From: Smallanthus sonchifolius
Taxonomy: Eukaryota > Streptophyta > Magnoliopsida > Asterales > Asteraceae
Assembly (NCBI GenBank): GCA_023525975.1
Contig: CM042042.1
Location: 6,207,501 to 6,271,500 of the forward strand
Length of the DNA stretch: 64,000 nt
Direction of reading: 5' to 3'
Under the pieces are notes generated by a model, which was given only the letters and a program-made list of their open reading frames with translations, searched no databases and was not told where the DNA came from. Position numbers and translations under genes: made by a program. Positions 1-13,599 of the stretch are shown here, piece by piece (within the stretch, counting starts at the first letter, position 1; each line of letters starts with the position of its first letter).

Positions 1-521
1 CCATTCTCACCATCTATTTGCCTAAGCAAAGGAAGACATTATTGTACCATGGGGAGGAGTCAAGGGGTCCATAAGGCGTAAGCCACCTTGATCTCTTCCC
101 AACTTTCTTGCTCAATTCTATTGATCATAAGTTCATAATACATTTTTACAAAATACAAGTAAAGATTACTCAACAACATTTAGACAAGGAAAAACGTTAT
201 CGCAATTTTCGTGTTCATATGGTGCTCAACGAGCTACAATAGTAAAGTCCGAGCTCACAAATTTGAACCTTAAACCGAAGCAAGTATTTCTACTACCCTA
301 ACAAGAAAAAAGTACTTATGACTTGTGAGCTTATTTAGCTTTTATATATACACACACTACCACCTATATGTGTGTGTGGTAGTGTTAGGTTTTATGTCTC
401 TTTTAAGGAAAAAAAGAGTTCTTTTCTGTGTAGGAACACCAACTACCAAAGGGTCATCAACATCTGCATCTAATTCTTGATTTCTTGATTTTTCTTCGGT
501 TTCGTCGGAGGTTTCCAATCA
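1..521. other. Non-coding flank downstream of the proline-rich gene
   Basis: No credible coding region. The part next to 522 is probably the 3' UTR and terminator region of the minus-strand gene. A short inverted repeat lies at 355-384: CACTACCAC pairs with GTGGTAGTG across a TATATGTGTG-type loop, inside a CA/TG dinucleotide run. It could be a 3' UTR hairpin or simply a microsatellite; nothing in the sequence decides between them. Confidence 0.5.
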
Positions 522-1822
522 TTAGCTGACACCTGGCTGTATCATGGGGAAGAAAGCCCAGTTCTTGATTGGCCCGTTTTCGTTTCCAAGAACTTTCTCG
601 CTCGTCCACCAATCGGATTCGGGTCCATCTGTACTATCAAAGTTGAATTCTTTAACAGACCCAAGTGTGTTTATAGATCTATGCTTCTGATGTCTTTGCC
701 CACCCTCCCCATTAGAGCATTCATAACTTTTCGCCATGTCATCACGTCCATTTGCCACATCAGCACACCGTCTTCTTTCGACACATCTAACAACTTGTTC
801 GGGCGTGACCTCAAAAGAGACCCTGTGATCAACCAAATGTGGTTGATCTTCCTTTCCAGGAGGTCTAATACCTGTGAGTAAAGATTTGGGACACACAGGA
901 TCTGGAGTCAACGCCCCAGATCCCATTCCTGATTCCCACTGATAAGGTGACACCTTTCCACTTGTCGGGAAATAAAGGAAACGAGTCCCACCTCGAGTTA
1001 AATCCCCGTCCAGGAACGGGGACGAGGTGCCCGAATTAGAAATCCCCGAACCCGGGGATTTCAAACAACCCATCGGGCTCCCAGGGTACAACTGATACGA
1101 TTGAAACTCATAAGGTACGACATTATTTCCGTTACTCGAACCCAAAAGCCGCGCATACGGGACCTCAGGCGAGGAAGGTGTAGTCAAATGAACCGACTCT
1201 GGAGGCGGTGTAAAAGGCGCGGTGGACGGCTCGGTGGTGTACGTCGAAAACACCGGCGGCGACACCAATTGCGTCTCGTGGGCGTACGGGCCATTAGCAA
1301 ACATATTACTCGGACCGCCGGGCGAATACATGCCGGCGGTGACCGGCGTGAAGGACAGCACGCCAGTGGGGGAATGGGTGGCTGACGGTGGTTCCGATTG
1401 AAGAAAAGACGCCGGAGATGATGGTGGGGCGATAAACGGAAGAACTATTGACCGTGGTTGAGACATTTGAGCCTCGGTTCTTGATAACAACAACCGAGGC
1501 TCCGGAACAATAACCGAATCACCGATTCTCTTGCTCGGTTTTTTAGATCCAAAACATAACGAGATGTTCCAACAGCTTCCCCATCTTCGTTTCTGCATAA
1601 AACCGATCAATGAAACCCAGATCTTGAATTTTAAAGAAATCAGAAACCCATTAATAATTTTAATCAAGAAAGAAAACCCATTAATATTTGATTGAAAATA
1701 GCGTGATTAAATCATAAAGATGGGATTTTTATTACCTGAGCTGAAGAAGATTGGGTTGGTCTGTTCTCCGATGACTGGATCGCCGATGCGGCAGCGTTGA
1801 TCGTGTCATTCACCGCTCTCAT
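522..1822 (-). CDS. Proline/serine-rich 'hydroxyproline-rich glycoprotein family' protein (At5g52430/At1g76660-like)
   Basis: Two coding exons on minus: 1822-1736 (29 codons, starting MRAVNDTINAAASAIQ) and 1592-522. The intron has a CAG/GTAAT donor and a TGCAG acceptor, phase 0, giving a 385-aa protein. I chose the ATG at 1822 because MRAVND with Ala/Ser-rich residues, then KRRWGSCW and a Cys/Phe stretch (CFGSKKPSKRI) after the intron, is the N-terminal pattern of this plant family. The longer single-exon reading up to 1667 runs into the intron. The remainder is Pro/Ser/Thr-rich (PPSSPASF, APFTPPPESVHLTTPSSPEVPYARLL), with no signal peptide or membrane segment visible. Despite the family name it does not look like a secreted extensin. 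Its molecular function is not known to me. It is tandem with the next gene on the same strand. Confidence 0.85.
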
Positions 1823-4800
1823 CTTCTTGATCAAGAAACCGAATAAAATCTGTAGGCTGTGTGATTTATCAGATTTGATGTCAAACACGGCAATGACTTC
1901 AGAATTGAGATTTTGTTTAATTATTTCAATGAAAAGTAATTATTATTGGAAACATAAGCTAAAAAGTCTAAAAAGGTATTTTCATATGAATAGGGTTGCT
2001 TATTGAAAGATTACATAAATACCCCTTCACAAGAATTAGAAATTTAGTAAAAACATCTTAAAACTTATTTGGCTACTTAACGTGTCCTAGTGGTACTATG
2101 ATGTGTTGGATTAAACGATATATGAGTTAGCCATTCAAAAGAAAAACTGATTGTTGGAGTTATAAATTTTTGGAATGTCGTCTTTCTGGAATAACTAGCA
2201 CAAACATGTTTAGCTGTGAAATTCTTTTTTTAACCACTGTCAATATGTTCAAAACGTGTTATGGTATTTAAGGCGTGCTATTTCTTATTAACCTAGCGTC
2301 TGTCATGTTTGATGTGTGATTTATCTACGGTGTTATACTTGTACCAAGTATATAAACATATTATGTCAATACGTTTATTAGAAACTAAAAATAAAACAAG
2401 GTTAACGAGGCAACCGACTAACCATTCATCCGAACCATCACCGGAGCTAAGGTTAACATGTTTGGGTTTAAATTCAGTTACTCTTTTTTCATAATCGCTT
2501 TATAAGATTAAGTGTTCTTTTTATATAGTTTTATGTTCAATTAGTGGTTTCTTAGGGTTGGGGTAATTTAGTCATTTGAAATGAGCATGACCCTGTTTTG
2601 AAGCAAGAAATATAGTAATAAAAGTTGTATTATTAAATGTTATTTAATATTAAAATAAAGAGGATTCTTGAGTATAATAATGGTGTGCACGTGTGTCCAT
2701 CTACTACTTTTATGGCTTTGTTTCCCTGCTTTTCCTCTCTATGTATCAGCTCTCAAGTGGGTCCCACCTTCAAAATAATCTTACTTTTTTTTACGAACAA
2801 CAAACAGATAATTGTCTACGTACTCCGTACGGGATGACCCATTAATAAAAAGCCACCCCCAGTTGGCCCAACCCAGCTTTACGGAGCCTTAAGCGCCCCA
2901 AGTTATCTCCAGTTCAAGGGAAAACTCACCCGCCCGAAAGCCCACTGACGGTAAAACCCAGACGCCCTCGGGATCGAACCAGAGATCACAAAGATCCCGG
3001 TCTTCCTTCATTACTAATTTATTTTTTTTAAGTATGAAAAAGAAATTAATTTACTAGGTTAAAACTTGGTGCAACAAATGATTGACATGATAAGTTTAGC
3101 ACAACCCCTTAAAACCCTTTAATAATATATCAAAACAAAACCGATAATTATTATTTGGTTAAAAGTACAAATTAAGTATTTCTAGCGACATTTATTATTT
3201 TTCATGAACAAATCTATAATACTTAAAAATGTCCAAATGACATACGGTAAATATTGCTTCGGTTACCACTTTTAGGTAATTTATAAGATTATATTCCTCA
3301 TCCTTTTTAGTTTATATAAGATATATTTGTTTTATAACGAGTGTGGTATGTTCGCGCGTTGCAGTGGTTCGATTTTAAATAAAAATTATATTGTAATATA
3401 GATAAAAAAATAAGCGCATCGCAACAGTATATTCTAAAGTTTATAATTTATAAAACGCTATATTGTTGTTGTATCAATCGAAAACCATAAAAACAAATAT
3501 TGGTATAAGTTCCTAGAATACAATAACCGTACCGATATTGTTCGGCCGGTTTCAATAAAAAAAATGAGCCAATATATTTGGAAAGCACCTTCTTTGGTTT
3601 TACTCCTCACACACGCAGAGTGGGTGAAAATTTCATCCAAATGGCTTGAAAATATCAACCCACATTTAGTTGTTCATTAAATCGTTTTAAGGGCATTTTA
3701 AATCATTCTAATGCAATCTAGAATATAAGCAACTTTGGTTTTTTGGCTATAAAATGAAACCTTTCGGTTTATTAAGAAGGGACGCCGTAAAAGAGCAATG
3801 GCGGAATTAGTATAGTGGGTTCGGTGTCAAACAACCCCAGTAAGTTTCGATATTTATATAGAGCGTATATTACGAGATTTTCGCTAGTGCATCCTCTTTT
3901 TCTTGTTCTGTTTAATTCATGATGTTATTGTTTCTTAAGTTATATCTATTTTGTATTATATTATAACTTAGGGGTAACATTGTAGAATGGTAACCAAGTT
4001 TTAAAACGGTTTCAATTAGGTCACTCAATACGTATTTTACACGGTATACACCCTCATTTATACTGTGGTGAGTGATCTAATTGGAACACTTCTGAAATTT
4101 TGTTACTATTCTATGGTATTTTCCCTATAACTTACCTATTATATATCATTCATCCCACTACTATTCCTACTGTCTACACCGTATTCATACCGAGGGAGGT
4201 GCTATAGTTTTTAATCTTATCAACTACTTGGAACTTGATTCTTCAATTGAAAGAAAAAACAGATTTGTTTTTTGATAGATTTCAATTTTGAAGCCTAACT
4301 TTGAGAAACTATAAAGTTAGTCCAAAAGTAATCTTACTACTCTAATAAATGAAAATCTATTCAGGACATGTGTCACTCTCTGGTTACTCTTCAGCTTTAT
4401 TTTTTCGTCTCTCTCTCCTATTAAATATTAGATTTTCTATTTCTCTCTCCTATTAAATAATAATCTTTATATTAATAAATCTAATTACGGATGGTTATTA
4501 TTTAATTATAAATAGTTATTATATCTTCAATCAAATTAACTTAATATAAACTAACATTTATCAATTAAATATCCTGCAACTCTTAGACCAGCCTTGTAGT
4601 TTCTTAAAGTTGTGACTCAAACATGCAATCTGACCATACCATAAGGTCCTTTCTTGTAATGAACTTCTAATTTTAATTTTAAAAAAAAGGTCCTAATTTT
4701 ATTATCTGCTTTGAAGCTTGAGACGGACCTATGTCTCTGATCGATTATTATCACACTAACCGGAGAGTTATTACTTTTGCTAAATACCTACTTAGACAAA

Positions 4801-5363
4801 ATGTAGTGGGCGTGATTAGGGGTGGCGTGATCCACCTAGCCGTGAAAGGGCGTGAAACACCACCTCCTAGGTTATTGGGGGGAGGGGGTGGCGGGATTCA
4901 AATCACAGGCATTGAGAGGTGTGATGTGTGTGTTTGTATATGTGGATAGTGAACTGTTACACATCTTAGTGATTCAGGACACGATTCCCTCCTACTGACG
5001 TGATGGTGACATGACAACATTTTTTTTTACTTTTTAATGAAATCATTACAAATAGCCTTAACATGGGTGCTACTACGTACACAATCTGACTTCATATGGG
5101 TGTCATCACATCAATCGCTTATGTCTGCGTTAGCATAACACGTCACACGACCACTTGAGCTAACACCAATTCATACGGCCCGTAGTTCTGCTCTTTATAT
5201 GAGTTCCTCTGATGACTAGAAAAAAAAATGCAAGTTCTTCATGAATAAAGATCCAGTAAAAAGTTGTAAATTATTAGTACATGAAAACCAAAACAGTTTT
5301 ATACTTATTCAGTTGTAAATGATCGCTAATTTGATTATCCATAATAAGAAAGAAAAGATGTTT
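1823..5363. other. Intergenic region with repeat fragments
   Basis: The first ~100 bases are 5' UTR and promoter of the minus-strand gene ending at 522. The rest is AT-rich with no supported gene. It holds a SINE-like fragment (2830-3010) and, near 4340-4500, a short stretch (CTCTCTCCTATTAAATA repeated) that recurs near 18.25 kb and 27.27 kb and looks like the interior of a dispersed element. Around 4810-5180 there are GC-richer low-copy pieces including a CGGCCCGTA palindrome (5174). Short ORFs here have no recognisable domains. Confidence 0.5.
2830..3010 (-). repeat. Truncated SINE-like element (tRNA-derived B box)
   Basis: On minus there is a good RNA polymerase III B box, GGTTCGATCCC (2970-2980), followed by GC-rich SINE-like body sequence rich in GGGC and GGCGG. 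No convincing A box precedes it, so this would be a 5'-truncated copy. It is the least certain of the SINE calls in the window. Confidence 0.45.
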
Positions 5364-8300
5364 CTAAACAGCCAAACTCTTCGAGGCGATCTCGTATACA
5401 TTCTCTGATAGCCCGTTAGCCGACACGATCATCTCCAGCTGTGCCTGTTCTCAATTTCATCAACAATTTCAACCATCAAAATACAATAACATAACAACAA
5501 ACAAAATCTAAAATATAGGTGGCAATTTCAACCATTTAGTAAAGCAAGTGTGTTAACTCAAACGGGTCAAAGTCAAATGGGTCACACATTGAAAGTCACC
5601 AGTCTATTTTTCATGCATACAACCTCCAAAATCATTTATATCCAAAGATTCGCAGTATTATTGCAATATTATTGTTTTCTAATCATAATTAGCGCAGTAA
5701 TTATTTTTTCTGAAGTAAGAAAAATGGACAAAACGGCCAGTATGACCCAAAACCGTTGACTTGTTACTCGACCCGTATGACCCACCTATCTTGCTACCTC
5801 CAACATAAAGATCAAGACTCCTTACCTTGGCAAGGTTTTGTCGAGTTTCATCATACCGCTTCCACCTAGAGAAGGCGGAAACCATGCGAGAGGCCACCTG
5901 TAACCAAGACAAGGACAAAATAGTAAATACAGCATGACCCGAAAGATTTGTATCATACAATTCTATAAATATTACAGAGTTTCCTAAAATATGATTTTGC
6001 ATGACCCAAGAGAAACAGAGAAAGGGTAATTAAGTCATTTGTACCTGCGGGTTCAGTTTGTCAAGCTGCACCACAATTTCTCCCAAGAACTTGTAGCCCG
6101 AGCCATCTTTGGCATGGAAATTAACAGGTGAAGCACAGAATCCTCCAATCAACGAGTACACCTGTTCAAAATCAGGGTTCGATATACATCATACAAAATA
6201 AGAGAGTTGGCAAAATTGACGGGCAAGGTGCCAAGGTAGGTTAGATGACTGGTCAAACAGGTTGCGCTGACCCGTAAAACCAAATATTATGCAGATTTTG
6301 CTATTTGTAAATATTAAAATAATATTCTGAATAAATTGATTTATATAAGGTTGAAAACATTAAAATAACACTTTTAAGCATACTTGTTGGGATAGAATTA
6401 ATAAACCAAAGATTCTAACCTTGTTGGGATTTTTAAGGTCAAATGCTGGATGGGTCAAAAGTTTGTAAACATTCTCGACATTCCCGGGAATATCCGATGA
6501 GGATTGAAGTGCAAACCACTTGTTAACCACCTAAAAATAAAAACATACAAGACAAAATCCCAGAATATTTTTGATAATATCTGATAATAAAAATTAAAAA
6601 ATAAAAAGATATTCAGCTTAAGATGTAGAGAGGCTACCAGATAGTCATGCTGCCATTGGTTATAGAAATCAGCCAACGCATCATCACGGGCTTTACCAGG
6701 TTTTTGAGCAATGGCTGCCAGAGCCGAAAACTGATCCGTCAGATTTGTTGCGGTTTTGTATTCGTGCAACACAAGCTCAGTGATTTCTTCATCTTCAAGA
6801 GATGCAAGATAACCTTTTTATTCAAAAAAACAAGTCAAAAGTCAACACAAAGATTTCAACGCCTAAAACAAAAGGTCGACAAGAAAGCAAAAAATACCAA
6901 GGGCAGTGTTTTTTAAAGCCCGTCTTGCCATATTCGCATGGTCAAACACATACTTTTCTGTGCTCCTTTTTTCTTTCACCTGTCAAGAATTTCTATATTA
7001 ATCATTCCAATTTTGAAAGTGATTGGTGCGATATTTTTAAATCATAAATCAAACAATCATTTGCAATATAAAGGCTATAAAAGATAGTATTTGGATGTGC
7101 ATTTGTTGTTTGAAGTTATAATAACCAGATAATGTTTGAAGTGTTTGGCAAACTCGTGTTATTCAAGAGAAAAATGACATTTTTTGCGAAAATAAAAAGG
7201 GGAAATCTCTTAATATAGATTAAAATAATAAATAAATAGTTAAATTTAGTACCAGGTTTAAGAACTCTTGCTTCAACTCGGAAGCTAGCTGCTTTCTGAT
7301 AAATTTTCTAACAGCATGGACTGCATCAGTGTCAGCTACTTCCATCATGTCCATAATCTCACCTTCACCAGGGAGGGTTATTGCTTTTGCAATAAATTCC
7401 TAAATTAAACAAATCAATTTAATTGTATAATTTATTCAAATAAAAAAAGATAGATTTAATGATCAAGAAAAAAGCGAGCTAAATACCTTGTCAAGACTCG
7501 AATCCAAAAGAATGCATTTAATACCATGCACAAACTGTGGATCAAGAACCAGCGCGTTATCTTTTTGGAAATTAACAACTTGGCTAAGCATCAATTTCCT
7601 TGCCAATATTTGTCCAGCTTCCCAACTGCAATAACAATATCATCTTTAAAAAATTCTCTTTTTTTAATAAACGTGTGTGCTTTAATTAAAAAAAAGTTTA
7701 AAAAGTTACCGATTAAATCCATCTGAATCATGAGCAAGAAGGAAAAACAAATCATCGTCGGTGAGATCAGAGTGTAGACGGATTGGAGCACTGTAACCCC
7801 GTAATAGAGATGGAACTGGTTTCTCGGGCACATCAGCGAACACAAATTCTTCTTCAGCCTAATATATCAAAATATGGGTCAGTTTTGACATTTTGAGATT
7901 AAAAAATATGACTTTATAAGTCCTAATAAATACAAAACTTACCTTTGTAACTCTGAGAACTGTAGTGTAAACAGGCTGACTGCCAGAAGCAACAGACTCT
8001 AATTTCCCATCACGATAGATTGATGATAATGGCATATCTTTGCCATTTGAATCAAGAAGCCCAGCAGCCACAGGAATGAACATCGGTTCCTTTACGGGCT
8101 GACCTGGCGTGGGCGGTAGTGTTTGACTGGAAAAGGTCAAAATTGACTCGTTAGTTACATATACCAAAAAAACACATGTTAGAAATATTAAAAGGAAAAG
8201 AAAAACTTACCTAAACTTCAAAGAAAAGGTGCAGGCTTCAGCATTGTAAGAAGATGTAACATTCACGACTGGAGTCCCGGCTTGTGAGTACCTTAACATG

Positions 8301-11300
8301 AGTCAGGAATTAATTTATTGAGACGTTTTAAAAGCTTTTGTTATCTATTAATTGATAACACCAACGGAAATTGCTTTCATAAATATTAAGGTTGCAGCTG
8401 GTATGAAACAATTTATTTGAACCCTAATCAGTAGAATTATTTTATGCAAACAATGATAACTTATCATTGCAACTTGAAGTTACAATAACCATATAATCAT
8501 TTCCATATCATAAATTCAAAAACCTATAAAGAAAGATGGTCAAATACCATAATAAGAAATTAGCAAAATCTGCATCATTAGCATCTCGCATAGCAGCAAA
8601 AAAATCTTCACAAGTTACCGCCTGCCCATCATGCCTTTCAAAGTACAAATCCGTTCCCTAAAATAAGATGTGTCAATGTTACCATAAAATAATCACATAT
8701 TCAACCACTAAGCCATTTTTTTACCTTTCGGAACCCTTGACTTCCCAATAATGTTTTGTACATGCGCACAACTTCAGCTCCCTTTTCATACACCTGTATT
8801 TATGAAATTTAAAAAAAAAGACCCAAGTTAGTCGTCTTTTTATTTGCCATAATAGTATGTTAATTGTTATACAAAGGTCAAAAAAATCAAAATCATACTG
8901 TTACAGTGTAGAAGTTGTCCATCTATAATAAAAGACATGAAAAAATTCAAGAGTTAGACAACTTAAAATTATCAAGAAATCAAATGAGATATTAAAGACA
9001 CAGGAAATGATATTTGAACCTTGATGTAAGAGTGAGGCCTAACGGGGTGAGCCATGGGACCGGCATCCTAGAAAAGATAACAAAAAATATCACAACTGTT
9101 GTATATATAAAAAACTAATATTTTAATGTTACAAAATGCTCCAACTATAAAAATATGTTCATCGGTTAAAATAACCTGTGGAAACTGATATGTGCGAAGC
9201 TTTGAAACATCACCAATCCGCTTGACTGTACGGCTTCCCAAATCAGATGAAAATTCCTGCAACACGAGTTAACCACTAAAACCTTGCAAACTTTTACTTT
9301 AAAAAAATGTATTTATAAAAGTTGACACGCCCTTACTTGATCACGAAAAACGGTAAGACCTTCCTTTAAACTCAACTGGAACCAGTCCCGACATGTCACT
9401 CTACAAACATATGAGTACAGCATTTAGAACAGAATTATATAAAAATAAAATAAAATTTCACAATTTTTAGAATATGATTGATAAATGGATATAAGGGAAC
9501 CTGTTGCCAGTCCAATTATGGAAGTACTGCAAAAAAGTGAAGGAAATAGATGCATGTCATTATGATTTAAACAAATATATAAAACTAAAAAATAGAGACA
9601 CAAACAACATACCTCATGGCCAATTACACCCAAAATTGCAGCATAATCTGCATCTGTAGCGGTTTCTGGTGATGCTAAAACAAGCTTGGAATTGAAGATC
9701 TATTCAACAACCAAAGAAAAATGAATAAATAAACAGATTATTAAATGTAAAAGAGATGATAAAAAGAAATAAAGGTCAACGCACATACATTCAAGCTCTT
9801 GTTTTCCATGGCTCCCCTGGCGATCAATAGTTTACAGGAACTTAGAATTGGTTAACATAGAAAAATATATTTAAAAATAAATAAAAACAGATTGCTTACA
9901 TGTTGAAATCTGGAACAGACACAATATTGAAGATATCAAGATCATATTCGCGACCAAAAACCTACAAAAAAGAGGTAAGTCGATATTCAGCCAAGTATAT
10001 GTTAATCTAGGTTCTTTTATCTTAACAGGTCAAATATCCTATATTGCTTTATTTATTTAAAATAATAGATTATTGTAATTATAATAAAGTTTCTGTATTT
10101 ATATATTTAACATGTTATTTGTTTATAAGAAATTAAAAAGATGAATAAAGAAGTGTTTGCAGGTTGGGTCAGCCCAGCACATTTTGACTTGAACGAAAAA
10201 CTATATGTTTCAACCCGTTACCCAAACCTGCCCCATTTAACCACCTTTACAGAAAAGTAATAAAAGAGCATGCACAGAACTAACATCTTCATCCCATTTC
10301 ATGGATGCTTTGAGAGAATACATGGCATGTTCGGTTTTTGGAAGATCCTCTGGTGGGGTCCATATTCTGAGGGTAACTTTACGACCTGAACAGGTTGAGA
10401 AAGTGTCATCTCGGCTCTCTAACTGGCCTGCAACTAACGCGAACAGATAGCATGGTTTCTTGAACGGGTCCTCCCAAAGAGCAAAATGCTTCCCACCCTG
10501 CAACAATTTTCAAACTTTTAAAGCATTTTCCACGCATTCCAATCTCGGTAAGAAAATAAGTCCATAGATCCTTTGTTTTAAGGACTTCTATTATGTAATT
10601 ATACTTGTTTCATTTATATCACAGGTCTTAAATTAAAAAGAAAAAGTAATAACAAGTGAGACAAATAAAAACGTTATACAACCCAGTGAATCTTATTTTC
10701 CGAATCTGTAGGGGAAATAACCAAATTTTGACAAGCAGGTAACAAACTTTTACAATAAAACCAATATTTAGGTAAGGTGTGAAATTAAAAAACTAATGCA
10801 GCCACTTATCTTATTCTAAATCTTGAAATTTGCAATAAGCACTTTGAAAGATGAATATACAAATAACCCTTAGACAGATCTTCTAAATTAATATAAAATC
10901 TCAAGTTCAAAGTATCAACAAAAAAAATCAAAAATATAAATTCTATGAGCTTAATATACACAAAATATTTTCACCTCTAGGTCTCCTTGCTCAATAAGGT
11001 TTCCATTGGACAACAACACGGGGTACAGTGACTTGTCGGCCTCAATACGACAAGTATATTTCGCCATAATATCAGGGCGATCCTGAAACCATAAACATAA
11101 ACAAATTTAAAAACTAAGAAAAAATAAAGAAAAGGTAGAATACAAAAATCAACAATCTTTGAAATAAGGAACCTGGTAAAATGTTATCTTTCGGAAACCT
11201 TCTGCTTCACATTGTGTGCAGAAATTACCAGAAGACTTGTAAAGACCCTGCATAAAAAACACAACTTTATCACATAAATCTGAAAAACAAGCAAATGCTT

Positions 11301-13217
11301 ATATAATAAGCATTTTACCTCTAGTGATGTGTTCTTTTGTGGTAAAATCTCGGTGACTGTTTCCGAGATAAAATTCCCACTTGGAGGTGAAGTGAGAATA
11401 AGATGCCTTGTGTCCAAGTGAAAATCTCCCTCCTAAAAAAAATGTAAACTTTAACCATTAATTTTATCTGAATTCAGAATAGACTTTGAGGCTCCATATT
11501 GCACACCTTCAGTTCATTGCCATTAATTTTGACTGAAATCAGTTTGAGATCCACCCCATCCAAGACCAATGGAGAGGCAGCACCTGTCCAGACAACGAAC
11601 AAATTCAAGAAAAGAACATAACATAACTCAAGGGGCCTTTCATGTTTGGATGTGCATTTTGAAAGTGATTATGTGATTTAGATAATCAGCTGCAAGAAAA
11701 ACAGGATGTATAATATACTGTGGATGTGCTTTTAATTGTCTGGAGCTGTAATAATCAAATAATCAGTTGTTTTGAGTGTTTGACAAATAATCATTATTAA
11801 AACCTCTAGAAACAAAATTGCTAATCATACCATCAACTCTAGGAACAACGCAGATTTTTGCAGACACGATTGTTTTTTCTTCACCCAATAAAAAGGACAA
11901 ATCCACCTGATTAACAACTCATTAGTCCACAACATAAATACAAATATTAAATAAGTAGTATGGGTTTTAATTAAACCAAATACAAACCGTATCAAAGTAG
12001 TAGTCGGGTAACTTGTAATCTTTTAGAAAGATTTCTTTAGGACCGTCCATTTTCGATTCTTCAGCTGGCTTTGCCGCAGGTTCGGTTGCCACAGACCGAA
12101 TGAGTGTCCGACTTGTTAGATTTGTCCGCTGAACATCAAACATGTTTTCGTTATAATAAAAATATTATAAAAACGTCAATCCGTTCAAACACACGAATCA
12201 ATTTTCCAGAAAACATAAAGACTAACCGGTAAAGAATGGTATGGAAATCGGCAACTTCTATGCGTTATCTACAAAACGTTCAAATTAGTTCCCAAATACA
12301 AACCGGAAGATTGTAAATCTCAAAAGAAAAAACTTAAAATAAATTTATACAAAACCTGCAAACTATGATGATTTCTGTATTTAGAGACCGTATTTGCAGA
12401 TATCACTGATGAAACAAGGGGAGTACCTTGAAGCTGCAATGTTTCCGTTCATAAATGTAAATAAAAAACTCATTAAGATATCAGTTGAGTAAACTAGGAA
12501 CTAGAAATTTGATGTTTCATTACACATTCTATGAAAACAACTGATTGTGTAGACTAAATGTCACAATGTCTTGACTTTCTTAAGAAGAATCAAACAATTT
12601 TGACATTCAAGTTCTTGATTTTTATCTAGCCACAACAGAAAAGATTCATTTCCAAATCAAGAAGGCAAACCAGTGACCCAACTTTTTGAAATAAGTATTT
12701 CAATTACTTCTTTTGCAAGAAAACTATTCTTAAGTCACCCAAAACCTATTAAAAGAAGGGGTTACCATAGATAGATACACAAAACCATCTCATCATACGG
12801 GCTTGTATCGATGGAGAAAAACAATTATACGGCCCGTATAGCCTCTATCAGGGTGTACGACACCGCACCAATCGTTTCTATGTCAGACAGAAGCTATACA
12901 GCCCGTATAAGAGAAAAACGCATCTCATCATACGGCCTTACAGTAAGTGGTGTCTACAGACTAAAAGAAAACTTGCATTTTACATATCAAAAAAGTCAAA
13001 GCAATGTAAATTAACACATATGTTCAAGATCTTCAGTTTTTCACCACTCACATCAACACACATCCTTAATCTTCACAATTACTAAAAACAGACAAACAAA
13101 CATAAAGATTAAGATTACTAAATGGTATTGAGTAATCACATGAGCAGATGAAATCAAACCCAAGAGACAAGTCCTCTGCAAGTTCGAGCCTTTGCACGGA
13201 ATAATCAATCGAGCCAT
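5364..13217 (-). CDS. MPA1: M1 family metallo-aminopeptidase, PepN/puromycin-sensitive type (Arabidopsis MPA1/At1g63770-like)
   Basis: Zinc aminopeptidase that removes N-terminal residues from peptides. 31 coding exons join in frame to 979 aa: from 13217-13140 (MARLIIPCKGSNLQRT), 12433-12356, 12268-12227, 12128-11988, through to the last exon 5444-5364. All checked junctions are GT-AG. FYQDRPDIMAKY (about residues 225-236) is the PepN signature. GAMEN is at 356-360, HEYFH at 392-396 with the third zinc ligand E415 (HEXXH-x18-E), and the catalytic Tyr is in VYEKGAEVV (Y476). The C-terminal helical domain ends SENVYEIASKSLAV. The first ~80 residues are Ser/Arg-rich and acid-poor, suggesting an organelle transit peptide. 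ATG codons at 13220 and 13217 are in frame; MARL is the usual family start. Arabidopsis MPA1 is known to be needed for meiosis. No broken exon was found. Confidence 0.96.
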
Positions 13218-13572
13218 CATCAACCAATCAAGATTCCGATAAATTCGCAAAAAGGGTATAATTTAAATTACCAATAAAAGATACCCAGATGAAGAACAAA
13301 CCCTACAAAACTTACCACTATTAATTAAAACCCTAAATCCTAAAATCGAGTGTGAGCAGAGAGTGTTTCTTGTACGGCTTGTAAAACAAGATAGGGTTAA
13401 TTTGAAATTATGGCCAAGAAAAATCAAATTAAAAACATATAAATTGAAATGAAACTGAAAAAAAATTACCCTTGTTTGATCTGAGTGATGGTGTTGGTAT
13501 GTGGAATCAAGATAAAGCCATCAGAAACCTAAGATGAAATAAAGGTAAAAAGAGATAGGCCCAAAGAGGGGA

Positions 13573-13584
13573 TATTTATATAAA
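13573..13584 (-). promoter_or_regulatory. TATA box for the aminopeptidase gene
   Basis: On minus, TTTATATAAATA lies about 355 bp upstream of the ATG. It is followed by a C/T-rich stretch and a probable 5' UTR that has GGTAAT- and GGTAAG-type splice donors near 13465 and 13310, so the leader may contain an intron. This is positional inference; no transcript is available. Confidence 0.5.
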
Positions 13585-13599
13585 AATGTTGATATGGCC

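Noticed and set aside
1101..1385. 94-codon Arg-rich frame on plus
   Set aside because: Antisense shadow of the proline-rich gene, whose splice pattern and family match are clear.
13218..13250. Upstream extension of the aminopeptidase N-terminus (RIYRNLDWLM)
   Set aside because: It has no ATG of its own; the first in-frame ATGs are at 13220 and 13217, matching the family start MARL.
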